Source: Ewingella americana
GTDB taxonomy: Bacteria > Pseudomonadota > Gammaproteobacteria > Enterobacterales > Enterobacteriaceae
Direction: 5' to 3'
Length of the DNA: 64,000 bases
Assembly: GCF_006438725.1 (NCBI RefSeq)
Contig: NZ_RCZD01000004.1
Coordinates: 1 to 64,000, forward strand
The position numbers and the translations under genes are program-made. Shown piece after piece: positions 41,597 through 50,597 of the stretch; positions within the stretch are counted from its first letter, which is position 1; every line of letters begins with the position of its first letter. Below the pieces are notes generated by a model. The model was given only the letters and a program-made list of their open reading frames with translations, was not told the DNA's origin and did not search any database.

Positions 41597-44029
41597 ATGA
41601 CCCAGCTGAATCTGAATACCCTTTCCGACCGCATCAAGGCGCACAAAGAGGCCCTGATCCACATCGTCAAACCACCGGTTTGTACCGAACGTGCGCAGCA
41701 CTACACGCAGATTTATCAACAACACGCGGACAAGCCTCTGCCGGTGCGCCGCGCGTTGGCACTGGCCGGGCACCTGAGCAAACGCACTATCTGGATCAAA
41801 CACGACGAGCTGATTATCGGCAATCAGGCCAGTGAAGTCCGCGCTGCACCGATCTTTCCTGAATATACCGTTGGCTGGATAGAGAGCGAAATCGATGCAC
41901 TCGGTGACAGGCCGGGCGCGGGTTTTGCGGTGAGTGAAGCCAACAAAAAGATCCTGCATGAGATCTGCCCATGGTGGCGCGGCCAGACGGTGCAGGACCG
42001 CTGCTACGGTATGTTTACCGATGAACAGAAAGCGCTGCTCGACAGCGGCATCGTCAAAGCCGAAGGCAATATGACCTCTGGCGATGCCCATCTGGCAGTG
42101 AATTTCCCGCTGCTGCTGGAAAGTGGACTGGACGGTTTGCGCCATAAAGTTGATGAACGCCGCCGTCGCATTCAACTGACCGACTGGGAAGATCTGCACA
42201 AAGAACAGTTGCTGAAAGCCATTGATATCACGTTGGCCGCTGTCAGCGACCATATTCTGCGTTTTGCCACACTGGCCAGCGAAATGGCGGCCAGCGAGAG
42301 CCGGGAAACACGCCGCGACGAGTTGCTGGCCATGGCGGCTAACTGTGAGGTGATCGCCCACCAGCCGCCAAAAAACTTCTGGCAGGCGTTGCAGCTGTGC
42401 TATTTCATCCAGCTGATTTTGCAGATTGAATCCAATGGCCATTCGGTGTCATTTGGCCGCATGGATCAGTATCTGTATCCGTTCTACCGCCGCGACGTGG
42501 AGCTGGAGCACAGGCTGGAACGCGTTCAGGCCATAGAACTGCTGCAAAGCTGCTGGCTGAAATTGCTCGAGGTGAATAAGATCCGCTCAGGCACCCACTC
42601 GAAAGCCTCGGCGGGCAGCCCGTTGTATCAGAATGTGACCATCGGCGGGCAAAATCTGCTTAACGGCGTGGCGTCTGATGCAGTGAATCCGCTCTCCTAT
42701 GCGGTGCTGGAATCCTGTGGGCAATTACGCTCCACCCAGCCCAATCTCAGCGTGCGCTATCATGCCGCCATGAGCAGCGACTTCCTCGATGCCTGCGTGC
42801 AGGTGATCCGCTGCGGCTTCGGCATGCCCGCATTCAATAACGATGAGATCGTGATACCCGAATTCATCAAACTGGGCGTGGAACCGCAGGATGCCCATGA
42901 CTACGCCGCTATTGGCTGCATCGAAACTGCCGTCGGCGGTAAATGGGGCTACCGTTGCACCGGCATGAGCTTCATTAACTTTGCCCGCGTGATGCTGGCG
43001 GCATTGGAACAGGGAACCGATGCCAAAAGTGGCAACCGCTTCCTGCCGCAGCAATGCGGACTGTCACAGGGTAACTTCAACGATTTCGAACAGGTCTTTG
43101 CGCAGTGGGACCAGCAAATCCGTTACTACACGCAGAAATCTATTGAGATTGAATGCGTGGTTGATACGGTGCTGGAAGAGAATGCGCCAGATATTTTATG
43201 CTCCGCGCTGGTAGATGACTGCATTGAGCGCGGGAAAAGCATCAAGCAAGGTGGCGCAAAATATGACTGGGTATCCGGCTTGCAAGTCGGCATCGCCAAT
43301 CTGGGCAACAGCCTGGCCGCAGTGCAAAAATTGGTGTTTGAGCAGAGGCTAATCGGTCAGCAAGAGCTGGCCAATGCGCTGGCCTCTGACTTTGCGGGGC
43401 TGGACGGTGAACGTCTGCGCCAGCGTTTGATCAACGGCGCGGACAAGTACGGCAATGACAGCGACGAGGTGGATGAACTGCTGGTGCGTGCGTATCAGTG
43501 TTATATCGACGAGCTGTCGAACTACCATAATACCCGCTTTGGACGCGGCCCGATTGGCGGGACGTATTACGCCGGGACCTCTTCTATTTCCGCCAATGTG
43601 CCTTTTGGGGCCGCCACCACCGCCACACCGGATGGACGCAAGGCTTACACCCCGCTGGCAGAAGGCGCGAGCCCGGCTTCAGGTACCGATCACCTCGGCC
43701 CGACAGCAGTCTTTAACTCGCTGGGTAAACTGCCAACGGCGGCCATTCTGGGCGGCGTGCTGCTCAATCAGAAGCTCAACCCGGCTTCGCTGGAAAACCC
43801 GCATGACCGCCAGACATTGATGCTGATGTTACGCACTTTCTTTGAGGAGCATCGCGGCTGGCACGTGCAGTACAATATCGTTTCCCGCGAAACATTATTG
43901 CAAGCCAAAGAGATGCCGCAGAATTACCGTGACCTGGTGGTACGTGTCGCTGGCTACTCTGCCTTCTTTACGGCCTTATCGCCGGAAGCGCAGGATGATA
44001 TCATCGCCCGCACCGAGCACTCGCTCTAA
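41597..44029 (+). CDS. ybiW: Glycyl-radical enzyme YbiW (PFL/glycerol dehydratase-like)
   Basis: 810 residues, the same length as E. coli YbiW. The active-site cysteine is in YAAIGCIETAVGG (about 440) and the glycyl-radical loop is RVAGYSAFF near the C-terminus. It is cytoplasmic and works only without oxygen. The substrate of YbiW is not established; it is nearer to glycerol/diol dehydratase-type enzymes than to pyruvate formate-lyase. It forms an operon with its activase behind an FNR box and opposite fsaA, so a role in a triose/dihydroxyacetone-linked fermentation is possible. Confidence 0.92.
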   Translation: MTQLNLNTLSDRIKAHKEALIHIVKPPVCTERAQHYTQIYQQHADKPLPVRRALALAGHLSKRTIWIKHDELIIGNQASEVRAAPIFPEYTVGWIESEIDALGDRPGAGFAVSEANKKILHEICPWWRGQTVQDRCYGMFTDEQKALLDSGIVKAEGNMTSGDAHLAVNFPLLLESGLDGLRHKVDERRRRIQLTDWEDLHKEQLLKAIDITLAAVSDHILRFATLASEMAASESRETRRDELLAMAANCEVIAHQPPKNFWQALQLCYFIQLILQIESNGHSVSFGRMDQYLYPFYRRDVELEHRLERVQAIELLQSCWLKLLEVNKIRSGTHSKASAGSPLYQNVTIGGQNLLNGVASDAVNPLSYAVLESCGQLRSTQPNLSVRYHAAMSSDFLDACVQVIRCGFGMPAFNNDEIVIPEFIKLGVEPQDAHDYAAIGCIETAVGGKWGYRCTGMSFINFARVMLAALEQGTDAKSGNRFLPQQCGLSQGNFNDFEQVFAQWDQQIRYYTQKSIEIECVVDTVLEENAPDILCSALVDDCIERGKSIKQGGAKYDWVSGLQVGIANLGNSLAAVQKLVFEQRLIGQQELANALASDFAGLDGERLRQRLINGADKYGNDSDEVDELLVRAYQCYIDELSNYHNTRFGRGPIGGTYYAGTSSISANVPFGAATTATPDGRKAYTPLAEGASPASGTDHLGPTAVFNSLGKLPTAAILGGVLLNQKLNPASLENPHDRQTLMLMLRTFFEEHRGWHVQYNIVSRETLLQAKEMPQNYRDLVVRVAGYSAFFTALSPEAQDDIIARTEHSL

Positions 44030-44044
44030 CTTTTTAAAAAAACA

Positions 44045-44076
44045 CAGGCAATCTTCGGGTTGCCTGGTATTTCGGA
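44045..44076 (+). terminator. Weak terminator-like hairpin between ybiW and yciT
   Basis: CAGGCAA pairs with TTGCCTG across an 8-nt loop, but only TATTT follows instead of a solid T-run. It may attenuate rather than stop transcription into yciT. Confidence 0.4.
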
Positions 44077-44081
44077 TAACC

Positions 44082-44828
44082 ATGAACGACAGACAGCAGA
44101 TCATTTTGCAATGGGTCAACGACAAGCAGCGCATCAGTGTGAATGAGCTGGCACAGGTGTGTCAGGTGTCAGAAGTCACCATCCGTCACGACCTCACCCA
44201 ACTGGAGCAGCGCAACTACTTGCGTCGGGTGCATGGCTTTGCGGTGGCGGTGAACACCGACGATGTTGATCAGCGCATGATGTCTAACTTCGGCCGTAAG
44301 CAGAAGCTGGCGAAGTTTGCTGCATCATTGATTCATGACGGGGAGACGGTGTTTTTCGAAAGTGGCAGCAGCGTGGCGTTACTGGCCCAGTATCTTAGCG
44401 ACAAAAAGAATCTTACGGTGGTCACCGTCAGCAGTTATGTCGCCACACTGTTGAAAAGTATGCCTTGTGAAGTGATTCTGCTGGGCGGAATGTACCAAAA
44501 AGCCAGCCAGACGCTGGTCGGCCCGCTAACCCGCCTGTGTTTGCAACAGGTCAATTTCAGCAAGGCGTTTATTGGTATCGACGGGTTTACGCCAGAGACC
44601 GGTTTCACCGGCCGCGATATGCTTCGTGCTGATATTGTTAATGCGGTACTGGCGAAGGGGGTCGAAAATATCGTGCTGACCGACTCTACAAAATTCGGCC
44701 AGATCACCGGTAATCCGCTGGGGCCAATCAGTGCGGTGTCGCGCGTGATCACCGACGACCAGTTGAAGGAAGCGTTCCGCCATCAACTGGTCAGTGCTGG
44801 GGTGAAAGTGAACGCGGTCAGCCAGTAG
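44082..44828 (+). CDS. yciT: DeoR-family transcriptional regulator YciT
   Basis: 248 residues from the ATG at 44082. The N-terminal DeoR helix-turn-helix (about 1-57) contains VSEVTIRHDLTQLEQRNYLRRVHG. The C-terminal DeoRC sensor domain contains FFESGSSVALLAQYL and KAFIGIDGF. It is clearly similar to E. coli YciT. Here it lies 52 nt after ybiW on the same strand, so it might regulate or be co-expressed with the glycyl-radical genes. It also sits near osmB as in E. coli. Confidence 0.88.
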   Translation: MNDRQQIILQWVNDKQRISVNELAQVCQVSEVTIRHDLTQLEQRNYLRRVHGFAVAVNTDDVDQRMMSNFGRKQKLAKFAASLIHDGETVFFESGSSVALLAQYLSDKKNLTVVTVSSYVATLLKSMPCEVILLGGMYQKASQTLVGPLTRLCLQQVNFSKAFIGIDGFTPETGFTGRDMLRADIVNAVLAKGVENIVLTDSTKFGQITGNPLGPISAVSRVITDDQLKEAFRHQLVSAGVKVNAVSQ

Positions 44829-44848
44829 TCCTCTTCAACGATAGACGT

Positions 44849-45544
44849 TTACTGGCCGTAATAGGCATTTTTTCCGTGCTTACGCAGGAAGTGTTTGTCC
44901 AGCAGTTGTGGCTGCATGTCGCTAAGATTAGGCGTCAATTGGAGGGAGAATATCCCCATGTAAGCCACCTCTTCCAGCACCACCGCGTTATGCACTGCCG
45001 TCTCTGCATCTTTTCCCCAGGCAAACGGACCATGCGAGTGCACCAAGACGGCGGGCAGGTCGCGGGGGGAAAGCAGACGTTCTGCGAAGGTTTTGACAAT
45101 CACTTCCCCTGTTTCCCACTCATAACGCCCGGCGATCTCCGCCTCGGTCATTTTGCGCGTGCAGGGAATGTTGCCGTAGAAGTAATCGGCGTGGGTCGTC
45201 CCCCAGGCTGGAATGTCTTTGCCCGCCTGCGCCCAGATAGTGGCGTGTCGCGAGTGGGTATGCACAATGCCGCCCGCGTCAGGGAAATTGAGATACAGCA
45301 CGCGGTGGGTGTCGGTATCTGATGACGGCTTTTTGCTGCCCTCCACCACTTTTCCTGTCTCCAGTTCGACCACGACCATGTCATCAGGCTGCATATTTTC
45401 ATATTCCACGCCCGACGGTTTAATCACCATCAGCCCCTGCTGGCGGTCAACGGCGCTGACATTCCCCCAGGTAAAGGTCACCAGATGGTGTTTGGGCAGC
45501 GCCAGATTGGCATGCAGAACCTGTTCTTTAAGTTGCTTGAGCAT
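44849..45544 (-). CDS. araD: L-ribulose-5-phosphate 4-epimerase (AraD/SgbE/UlaF)
   Basis: 231 residues, the exact length of E. coli AraD and SgbE. Class II aldolase/epimerase with [13 protein letters not shown], the zinc-ligand His pair in [11 protein letters not shown] and a third His in [12 protein letters not shown]. It interconverts L-ribulose 5-phosphate and D-xylulose 5-phosphate. Sequence alone does not separate AraD, SgbE and UlaF. No araBA or ula/sgb genes are adjacent, so it is an orphan copy, convergent with yciT across 20 nt. Confidence 0.85.
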   Translation of the reverse strand: MLKQLKEQVLHANLALPKHHLVTFTWGNVSAVDRQQGLMVIKPSGVEYENMQPDDMVVVELETGKVVEGSKKPSSDTDTHRVLYLNFPDAGGIVHTHSRHATIWAQAGKDIPAWGTTHADYFYGNIPCTRKMTEAEIAGRYEWETGEVIVKTFAERLLSPRDLPAVLVHSHGPFAWGKDAETAVHNAVVLEEVAYMGIFSLQLTPNLSDMQPQLLDKHFLRKHGKNAYYGQ

Positions 45545-45885
45545 CGGATATCCCTTAATGGCCGAAGTTTCCTTTATTCTCTGGTCGGAACTGGCTGGCA
45601 GGTATGGGGCAAATGGCTAAAGAGTGCGTAAGGTTCTGCTGCAACCGCAAGTTTGCAGGCTGGCGCGGTCTGCGACTGGGGAGAGGACGTCCCGGATGAG
45701 GTTATTGTGCCTTTAGGCGGGGCCGTAAAGGTGAATTCAGACTATTCACCTAGTGAATGAGTGCAGATTTCATTATTTTTAACTCACTGGGTGAACGTTG
45801 CGCCCGGGGGAAAATGTGAATTAACGGTCATCACCTATACTTATTGAACGAGTCTGACAGTTGATCATTATTAAGGAGAGTTACC
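45545..45885. other. Intergenic region araD / osmB
   Basis: 341 nt between divergent genes. It contains short related palindromes around TTCACCTAGTGAATGA (45744-45759) and the osmB ribosome site AGGAGAG. osmB is osmotically and RpoS-controlled in E. coli, but I see no definite operator. No gene supported. Confidence 0.4.
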
Positions 45886-46116
45886 ATGATGACATTATCA
45901 AGTTGTACAACTAAACGTATCGCCAGTGTTGCACTGGTTCTGACTCTGGCGATGTCTGTCAGCGCATGTGGCAATTGGTCTAAACGCGACCGTAACACCG
46001 CGATTGGTGCGGGTGCAGGTGCTTTGGGTGGTGCAGTTCTGACTGACGGCAGTACGTTGGGGACTTTGGGTGGTGCAGCAGTCGGTGGGATTGTCGGTCA
46101 CCAGGTCAGTAAATAA
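45886..46116 (+). CDS. osmB: Osmotically inducible lipoprotein OsmB
   Basis: 76 residues. A lipoprotein signal ends in the lipobox VSAC with Cys28 as the lipidated residue. The mature part NWSKRDRNTAIGAGAGALGG and the glycine-rich repeat GTLGGAAVGGIVGHQ are as in E. coli OsmB. It is a small outer-membrane or periplasmic-facing lipoprotein made under osmotic stress and in stationary phase. Two ATGs in tandem; AGGAGAG fits the first. Confidence 0.93.
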   Translation: MMTLSSCTTKRIASVALVLTLAMSVSACGNWSKRDRNTAIGAGAGALGGAVLTDGSTLGTLGGAAVGGIVGHQVSK

Positions 46117-46229
46117 TGACTGAATAAGTATGAAATTGAATAAAGGTTAAAAACTAAAAAACAGTTTATTTGTACGACTTTCAGGTCTTCTTTTATTTGT
46201 CATCCTCTGAGACGACAAACCGGTTATTA

Positions 46230-46263
46230 AAAAATGCTGTTTCGATGAGGAAGCAGCATTTTT
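46230..46263. terminator. Bidirectional terminator between osmB and yciH
   Basis: AAAAATGCTG pairs with CAGCATTTTT around a 14-nt loop. A/T-runs on both sides serve convergent osmB and yciH. Confidence 0.8.
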
Positions 46264-46304
46264 ATCAAAGGCCATACTCAATATTATTTGCACTGCGCCC
46301 GGTA

Positions 46305-46634
46305 TCAGCCGCCCGCAAGCTTAACTTTATGGCCTTTCTCTTCTAAAAGTTGTTTCAGCAAATCCCGCTTGTCGCCCTGAATTTCAATCACGCCCTCTTT
46401 GACCGCACCGCCACAGCCACATTTCTTTTTAAGCTCGGCGGCCAGTTTATCCAGTGCCGTATCATCCAGACTCAGCCCGGAGATCAGGCAAACACCCTTG
46501 CCTTTTCGGCCACTGGTCTGACGCTGAATGCGCACAATGCCATCCCCTTTCGGGCGTTCTGCTTTGGTTTTGGGTTCTTCAATTCTGCCGGAATCGGTGG
46601 AGTACACCAGCCGGCTGTTGCTGTCGTTTTTCAT
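46305..46634 (-). CDS. yciH: SUI1/eIF1-family protein YciH
   Basis: 109 residues. The SUI1 fold covers the C-terminal 80 residues: GKGVCLISGL, LKKKCGCGGAVKEGVIEIQGD. It is a bacterial homologue of eukaryotic initiation factor 1, reported to affect start-site fidelity. It follows pyrF by 11 nt, as in E. coli, and is the last gene of that transcription unit. Confidence 0.94.
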   Translation of the reverse strand: MKNDSNSRLVYSTDSGRIEEPKTKAERPKGDGIVRIQRQTSGRKGKGVCLISGLSLDDTALDKLAAELKKKCGCGGAVKEGVIEIQGDKRDLLKQLLEEKGHKVKLAGG

Positions 46635-46645
46635 GTGGGTTTGTC

Positions 46646-47374
46646 TTAACGCAGGGAGGCGCGAATATCACGCAGGGTTTGCGCCGGATCGGCTGACTGG
46701 GTGATCGGGCGGCCAATCACCATGTAGTCCACCCCGGCGGCCAGCGCTTCTTGAGGTGTCATCACGCGGCGTTGATCGTCGGCCTGACTGCCTGCGGGGC
46801 GAATACCTGGGGTCACCAGCTTAAACGCTTGCCCCAACGCTGTTTTGAAACGGGTCGCTTCCTGCGCAGAGCAGACCACGCCATCAAGGCCGCAGTCACG
46901 GGTCAGGCGCGCCAGACGCTCGGCATAATCGGCCGGAGAGAGCTGAATGCCTAAATCCGCCAGATCACTGCCTTCCATGCTGGTCAGTACGGTGACGGCA
47001 ATCAGCAGAGGGGCATCGCTACCGAAAGAGACCAGCGCGTCTTTGGCCGCTGTCATCATGCGTGCCCCGCCGCTGGCGTGGACGTTGACCATCCATACGC
47101 CCAGTTCCGCTGCCGCTGCCACGGCATGCGCCGTGGTATTGGGAATATCATGGAATTTCAGATCCAGAAACACGTCAAAACCACGCACTTGCAGATCTTT
47201 GACAATTTGCGGGCCAAAGTGAGTAAACATCTCTTTGCCGACTTTTAGACGGCAGTCACGCGGATCGATGCGGTCGGCAAAAGCCAGGGCAGCGGACTTA
47301 TCGGCGTAGTCGAGTGCGACAACAATCGGTGATGAATTCAACTCATTGTTATAGATGTTATTTTCAGACTTCAT
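46646..47374 (-). CDS. pyrF: Orotidine-5'-phosphate decarboxylase
   Basis: 242 residues, a TIM barrel with the catalytic tetrad region [10 protein letters not shown] and the N-terminal VVALDYADK. It makes UMP from OMP, the last step of de novo pyrimidine synthesis. In E. coli it follows lapB directly; here an opposite-strand gene and an ERIC element separate them, so pyrF must have its own promoter within 47375-47565. Confidence 0.96.
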   Translation of the reverse strand: MKSENNIYNNELNSSPIVVALDYADKSAALAFADRIDPRDCRLKVGKEMFTHFGPQIVKDLQVRGFDVFLDLKFHDIPNTTAHAVAAAAELGVWMVNVHASGGARMMTAAKDALVSFGSDAPLLIAVTVLTSMEGSDLADLGIQLSPADYAERLARLTRDCGLDGVVCSAQEATRFKTALGQAFKLVTPGIRPAGSQADDQRRVMTPQEALAAGVDYMVIGRPITQSADPAQTLRDIRASLR

Positions 47375-47516
47375 GTCGTCAGCCTTTTGTCAGTGATCAG
47401 GGAATATTACCGTCCGGCATTTTCTGCCGCCCGCATTTTACCTTTCATCCACCACAAATCCCAGCCACATTGAATGTTACATTTTCGTGAATTTTTTATT
47501 ACCCCCTAGACGGCGT

Positions 47517-47526
47517 CACACGTGTG
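47517..47526. promoter_or_regulatory. Palindrome upstream of the ribbon-helix-helix gene
   Basis: CACACGTGTG is a perfect 10-bp palindrome (14 bp with one mismatch pair) about 40 nt before the start codon of the RHH gene. It lies in the divergent region with pyrF and could be an autoregulatory operator. Function is inferred from position only. Confidence 0.4.
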
Positions 47527-47565
47527 GCATAGCGTGGGGTTTTCGGCTGAAGGAAATAGAGCAAA

Positions 47566-47847
47566 ATGAGCGAGATATCCACCCTGACCATCAAAATCCC
47601 TGTGGAATTAAAAGAACAAATCCGCGCCGCCGCCGCTGAGGCAGAACATTCCCTGAGCGTTGAAGTCTGCGCACGTCTGGAGGAGAGTTTTAGTCATAAA
47701 GAGAAGAAAAGCGCCAAAGCCAGCGAACATGATATCGACAACCAGCACACCAGCGAAAATGCCGAACCGGCGCTGACGCAAAAAGAGCTCAAGAAACTGC
47801 GTACCCTGCTCGTTTCTGTGCGCAAAACCATCAGCAAAAAGAAGTAA
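47566..47847 (+). CDS. Arc-like ribbon-helix-helix DNA-binding protein
   Basis: 93 residues. The N-terminal 45 residues fit an Arc/MetJ-type ribbon-helix-helix fold: beta strand STLTIKIPVELKEQI, then two helices, RAAAAEAEHSLSVEVCARLEESF. The C-terminal half is Lys/Glu-rich with a second helix TQKELKKLRTLLVSVRKTI that may add oligomerisation. No toxin gene is adjacent, so it is not an obvious antitoxin. It sits on the opposite strand between pyrF and lapB, an insertion relative to E. coli. The target is unknown. Confidence 0.75.
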   Translation: MSEISTLTIKIPVELKEQIRAAAAEAEHSLSVEVCARLEESFSHKEKKSAKASEHDIDNQHTSENAEPALTQKELKKLRTLLVSVRKTISKKK

Positions 47848-47936
47848 TACTTTGAATTTGACTTTATTTCGACCAGAACGTCTTAGTCATTTTCTCTAAA
47901 TCATTTGAGTCGTTGAAAGGCAGTTTAACGTGGCCC

Positions 47937-48062
47937 TGAAATTCTCTACGTTATTGGGAGTGTATCAAGGCGGGTAAGAGCGAGATCCCCAGGCGCTGAC
48001 ATTAAGTCAGTGACTGGGGTGAGCAAAGGCAGCCAATACAGAACAATTCAAAGAACGACGAG
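47937..48062. repeat. ERIC element 2
   Basis: About 126 bp with the ERIC core halves GAGATCCCCAGGCGCTGACAT and AAGTCAGTGACTGGGGTGAG, then AAAGGCAGCCAA as in the consensus. It is more diverged at the ends than the copy at 9697. It lies directly after the lapB stop codon and separates lapB from the RHH gene. Confidence 0.85.
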
Positions 48063-48067
48063 GATTT

Positions 48068-49237
48068 TTATTGGCCGTCCAGGCCGCGGATAGGCTTGAC
48101 CGTCGCCCATGCCCGACAGGATGGGCAATGCCAGTAAAGTGAGTGCGCAGTAAAGCCACATTTGTGACAACGATAGCGCGGTTTGGTGCGAATTTGCTCA
48201 CCGACCATGTCGCGCAACAGCATCAAACTCTCTTTCGCACGCCCTTCTTCCGCATCCACCAGATGATAGTCCATCAGGTGGTGAAATACGCGCATGGTCG
48301 GGTGGCGCTGCAGTTGGCGGTTCATATACAGCTGCGCGACTTCACGCCCCTCTTCCTGGTGGATGATTTCCGCCAGCATCAGCTCAGCGCTGGCACCGGT
48401 ATTTTCATCCACGCAACGTTTGAGGAAATCAGCCCACGGCTGTTGCTCATTGATATGCTGGTAGCACTCCTGCAGCATCGGCAGGGTTTCGCTGACAATT
48501 TCTTTGTCCTGCTCAAGCACGCGTTTAAGTGCGTCAGCGGCTTTGGAATAGTCATTCTGAGCCATCAGAATTCGGCCCTGCATGATCGACACGCGGGCGC
48601 AGAGTTTGTCTGCCGACGCGGCTTTTTTCAGTAAACCGGTCGCTTTGTCCAGGTCATCGGTGGCCATCGCCTGCAATGCCAGTTCACACCAGAAATGGGC
48701 AATCTCTTTGCGACGGTTGTCTTTGCCGAGTTTAACCAGGCGTTCGGCAACATCAATCGCATTTTGCCAGTCGCTGGTCGCCTGATGGATGACCAGCAGT
48801 TGTTCCAGTGCGAACAGCTGGTAATCCTGCTCTTTCACCAGTTGGTTGAACATGTCTTCAGCGCGGTCATATAACCCGGCGGCCATGTAGTCACGGCCCA
48901 GTTGCTGAACAGCCAGCAGACGCTGCTCGAACGTCAGCGAGGCACTCTCCATCAATGACTGATGGATACGGATGGCACGATCAACTTCACCACGGGAACG
49001 GAACAGGTTGCCCAGCGTCAGGTGAGCCTCGACGGTACTGCTGTCCTCTTTAAGCATTTCAAGGAACAGATCGACGGCTTTATCCTGTTGGTTGGACAGC
49101 AAAAAGTTAACGCCCGTCACGTATTCACGTGACAGGCGGTTGGCGTTTTCCTGTTTATCCTGCTGAGAACTTCTGCGCCCCATGTACCAGCCATAGGCGG
49201 CCGCAACGGGCAACAACAGAAACAGCAGCTCTAACAT
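48068..49237 (-). CDS. lapB: Lipopolysaccharide assembly protein B (LapB/YciM)
   Basis: 389 residues. An N-terminal membrane anchor (about 1-20) is followed by about nine TPR repeats facing the cytoplasm. The C-terminal rubredoxin-like zinc/iron site has two CxxC pairs, CHKCGF and CPSCRAW. It works with FtsH and YejM/PbgA to set the level of LpxC and thus LPS synthesis. It follows lapA by 6 nt. Confidence 0.96.
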   Translation of the reverse strand: MLELLFLLLPVAAAYGWYMGRRSSQQDKQENANRLSREYVTGVNFLLSNQQDKAVDLFLEMLKEDSSTVEAHLTLGNLFRSRGEVDRAIRIHQSLMESASLTFEQRLLAVQQLGRDYMAAGLYDRAEDMFNQLVKEQDYQLFALEQLLVIHQATSDWQNAIDVAERLVKLGKDNRRKEIAHFWCELALQAMATDDLDKATGLLKKAASADKLCARVSIMQGRILMAQNDYSKAADALKRVLEQDKEIVSETLPMLQECYQHINEQQPWADFLKRCVDENTGASAELMLAEIIHQEEGREVAQLYMNRQLQRHPTMRVFHHLMDYHLVDAEEGRAKESLMLLRDMVGEQIRTKPRYRCHKCGFTAHSLYWHCPSCRAWATVKPIRGLDGQ

Positions 49238-49243
49238 AAAGGC

Positions 49244-49561
49244 TTATTCCTTGCTGACAGCGGAAGGCGCAACGGGGGGAGTGACCACCGGTACGGGTGC
49301 GATCTGTTGTTCCAGACGCTTAATTTTACGCTGGGCACGTCCAAGCGACAGGCGGACACGCAAATAGAACAAACCACAAATGACCCACCCCAGTACAAAG
49401 CCGGTAGCGAACAGCACAGCAAGCAGCGTGGAAACACGGTAATCGCCCTGCGCCAGCAAATAATTAAACGTTACTACCTGATCGTTATGAGCGCCGAGGG
49501 TGATGGAGATCACCACGACGACCAGCACGAGCAAAAAAATCAGCAAATATTTCACATTCAT
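49244..49561 (-). CDS. lapA: Lipopolysaccharide assembly protein A (LapA/YciS)
   Basis: 105 residues. Two membrane helices (about 3-22 and 42-64) are followed by a cytoplasmic coiled-coil (RVRLSLGRAQRKIKRLEQQI) and a Pro/Val-rich tail. It is the partner of LapB in LPS export and LpxC control. The lapAB pair is conserved with E. coli. Confidence 0.94.
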   Translation of the reverse strand: MNVKYLLIFLLVLVVVVISITLGAHNDQVVTFNYLLAQGDYRVSTLLAVLFATGFVLGWVICGLFYLRVRLSLGRAQRKIKRLEQQIAPVPVVTPPVAPSAVSKE

Positions 49562-49826
49562 TCCTGTAATGCCGGATGTACCGGATGAATTATGCCCAAA
49601 CTTACGTCCTGACCTTATAAGTTAGCATTTCCACACAAAGCATGGAATTGCCCGCCACGGATAAAGCGCACATCGGATAACCTTCCGACAAAGAGATCAT
49701 CATGCTGGTCTCTGTTCATCACCGGGAGTCTGAATGAACAGACTATCTTAAAGATATGGGGACGATTATCAGGATTTAAACGGGTGCCCGGCTACGTACA
49801 CGGCGGCAACCGGCCCCCTCGATCTA

Positions 49827-50597
49827 TTATTTTATCCCGTCAGCCTCACGCTGGGCAATTTCTTGCTGTTCTGCCGGTGGGGGCGTTAACGTACCAACGA
49901 AACGTTCGGTCAGCCAGCAGGCGAGCATCACCAGTATGGCGCTTATTCCGACCGACGCCATTAAATCGCGCGGCCAGTGCATACCCAGCATAAGCCGACT
50001 GCCCATCACAATAACGGCCCAGCTCATCATCAAGATCACCGTTTTGTAATGACGTCGTGGCCAAAGAATAGCCAGCGCCAACAGCGCCCAGGTCGCGGCA
50101 AACATAGTGTGACCCGACGGGAACGCGTAGCCGGTGTCGCTTTGCCAGCTTTTCTTCAGCCAGTGTGGAAGCGCTGCGTCATCGCCCAACAAGGTTTTGA
50201 CTTCGTTAGCGCGCTCTTTGCCCTTCATGGCATAAAACTGGAGCACATCCATTTCATGTGAGGTCCCAAGCCACGCCACGTAGGGTCTTGGTTCTTTTAC
50301 CTGGCTTTTAATGACATCTTTTACGTACTGGCCGACCACAATGGCCGCCACCAAGATGACCACCAGGACGGCGGCTTCTTTGAGTCGAAAGCGCAGACAC
50401 CACAGGAACCAGCCACATAAAAGTAACGTGGTAAGAATACCCCAGGGCTCGCTGACCGTTTCAGTGATCCAAAACAGCGGGCGTAAAATCAACGGACTCA
50501 GACCAGGGCCCCACAACCAGCCACTGGCCCACACAGCAGCGGGCATCACGAGTAAAATGAGTGTGCCGACAATGACACGCCTGACAATGAGATACAT
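49827..50597 (-). CDS. pgpB: Phosphatidylglycerophosphatase B / undecaprenyl-PP phosphatase PgpB
   Basis: 256 residues from the ATG at 50597 with GAGGG 5 nt upstream; a TTG 12 nt earlier is less likely. It is a PAP2-family membrane phosphatase with all three motifs: KEPRPYV (about 100), PSGHT (about 165) and SRLMLGMHWPRD (about 205). It dephosphorylates phosphatidylglycerophosphate and undecaprenyl pyrophosphate on the periplasmic face. About six membrane helices. It is divergent from ribA. Confidence 0.94.
   Translation of the reverse strand: MYLIVRRVIVGTLILLVMPAAVWASGWLWGPGLSPLILRPLFWITETVSEPWGILTTLLLCGWFLWCLRFRLKEAAVLVVILVAAIVVGQYVKDVIKSQVKEPRPYVAWLGTSHEMDVLQFYAMKGKERANEVKTLLGDDAALPHWLKKSWQSDTGYAFPSGHTMFAATWALLALAILWPRRHYKTVILMMSWAVIVMGSRLMLGMHWPRDLMASVGISAILVMLACWLTERFVGTLTPPPAEQQEIAQREADGIK

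Noticed and set aside
47566-47847. Toxin-antitoxin module based on the RHH protein
   Set aside because: No adjacent toxin-sized gene; the next plus-strand stretch is an ERIC element followed by antisense of lapB.
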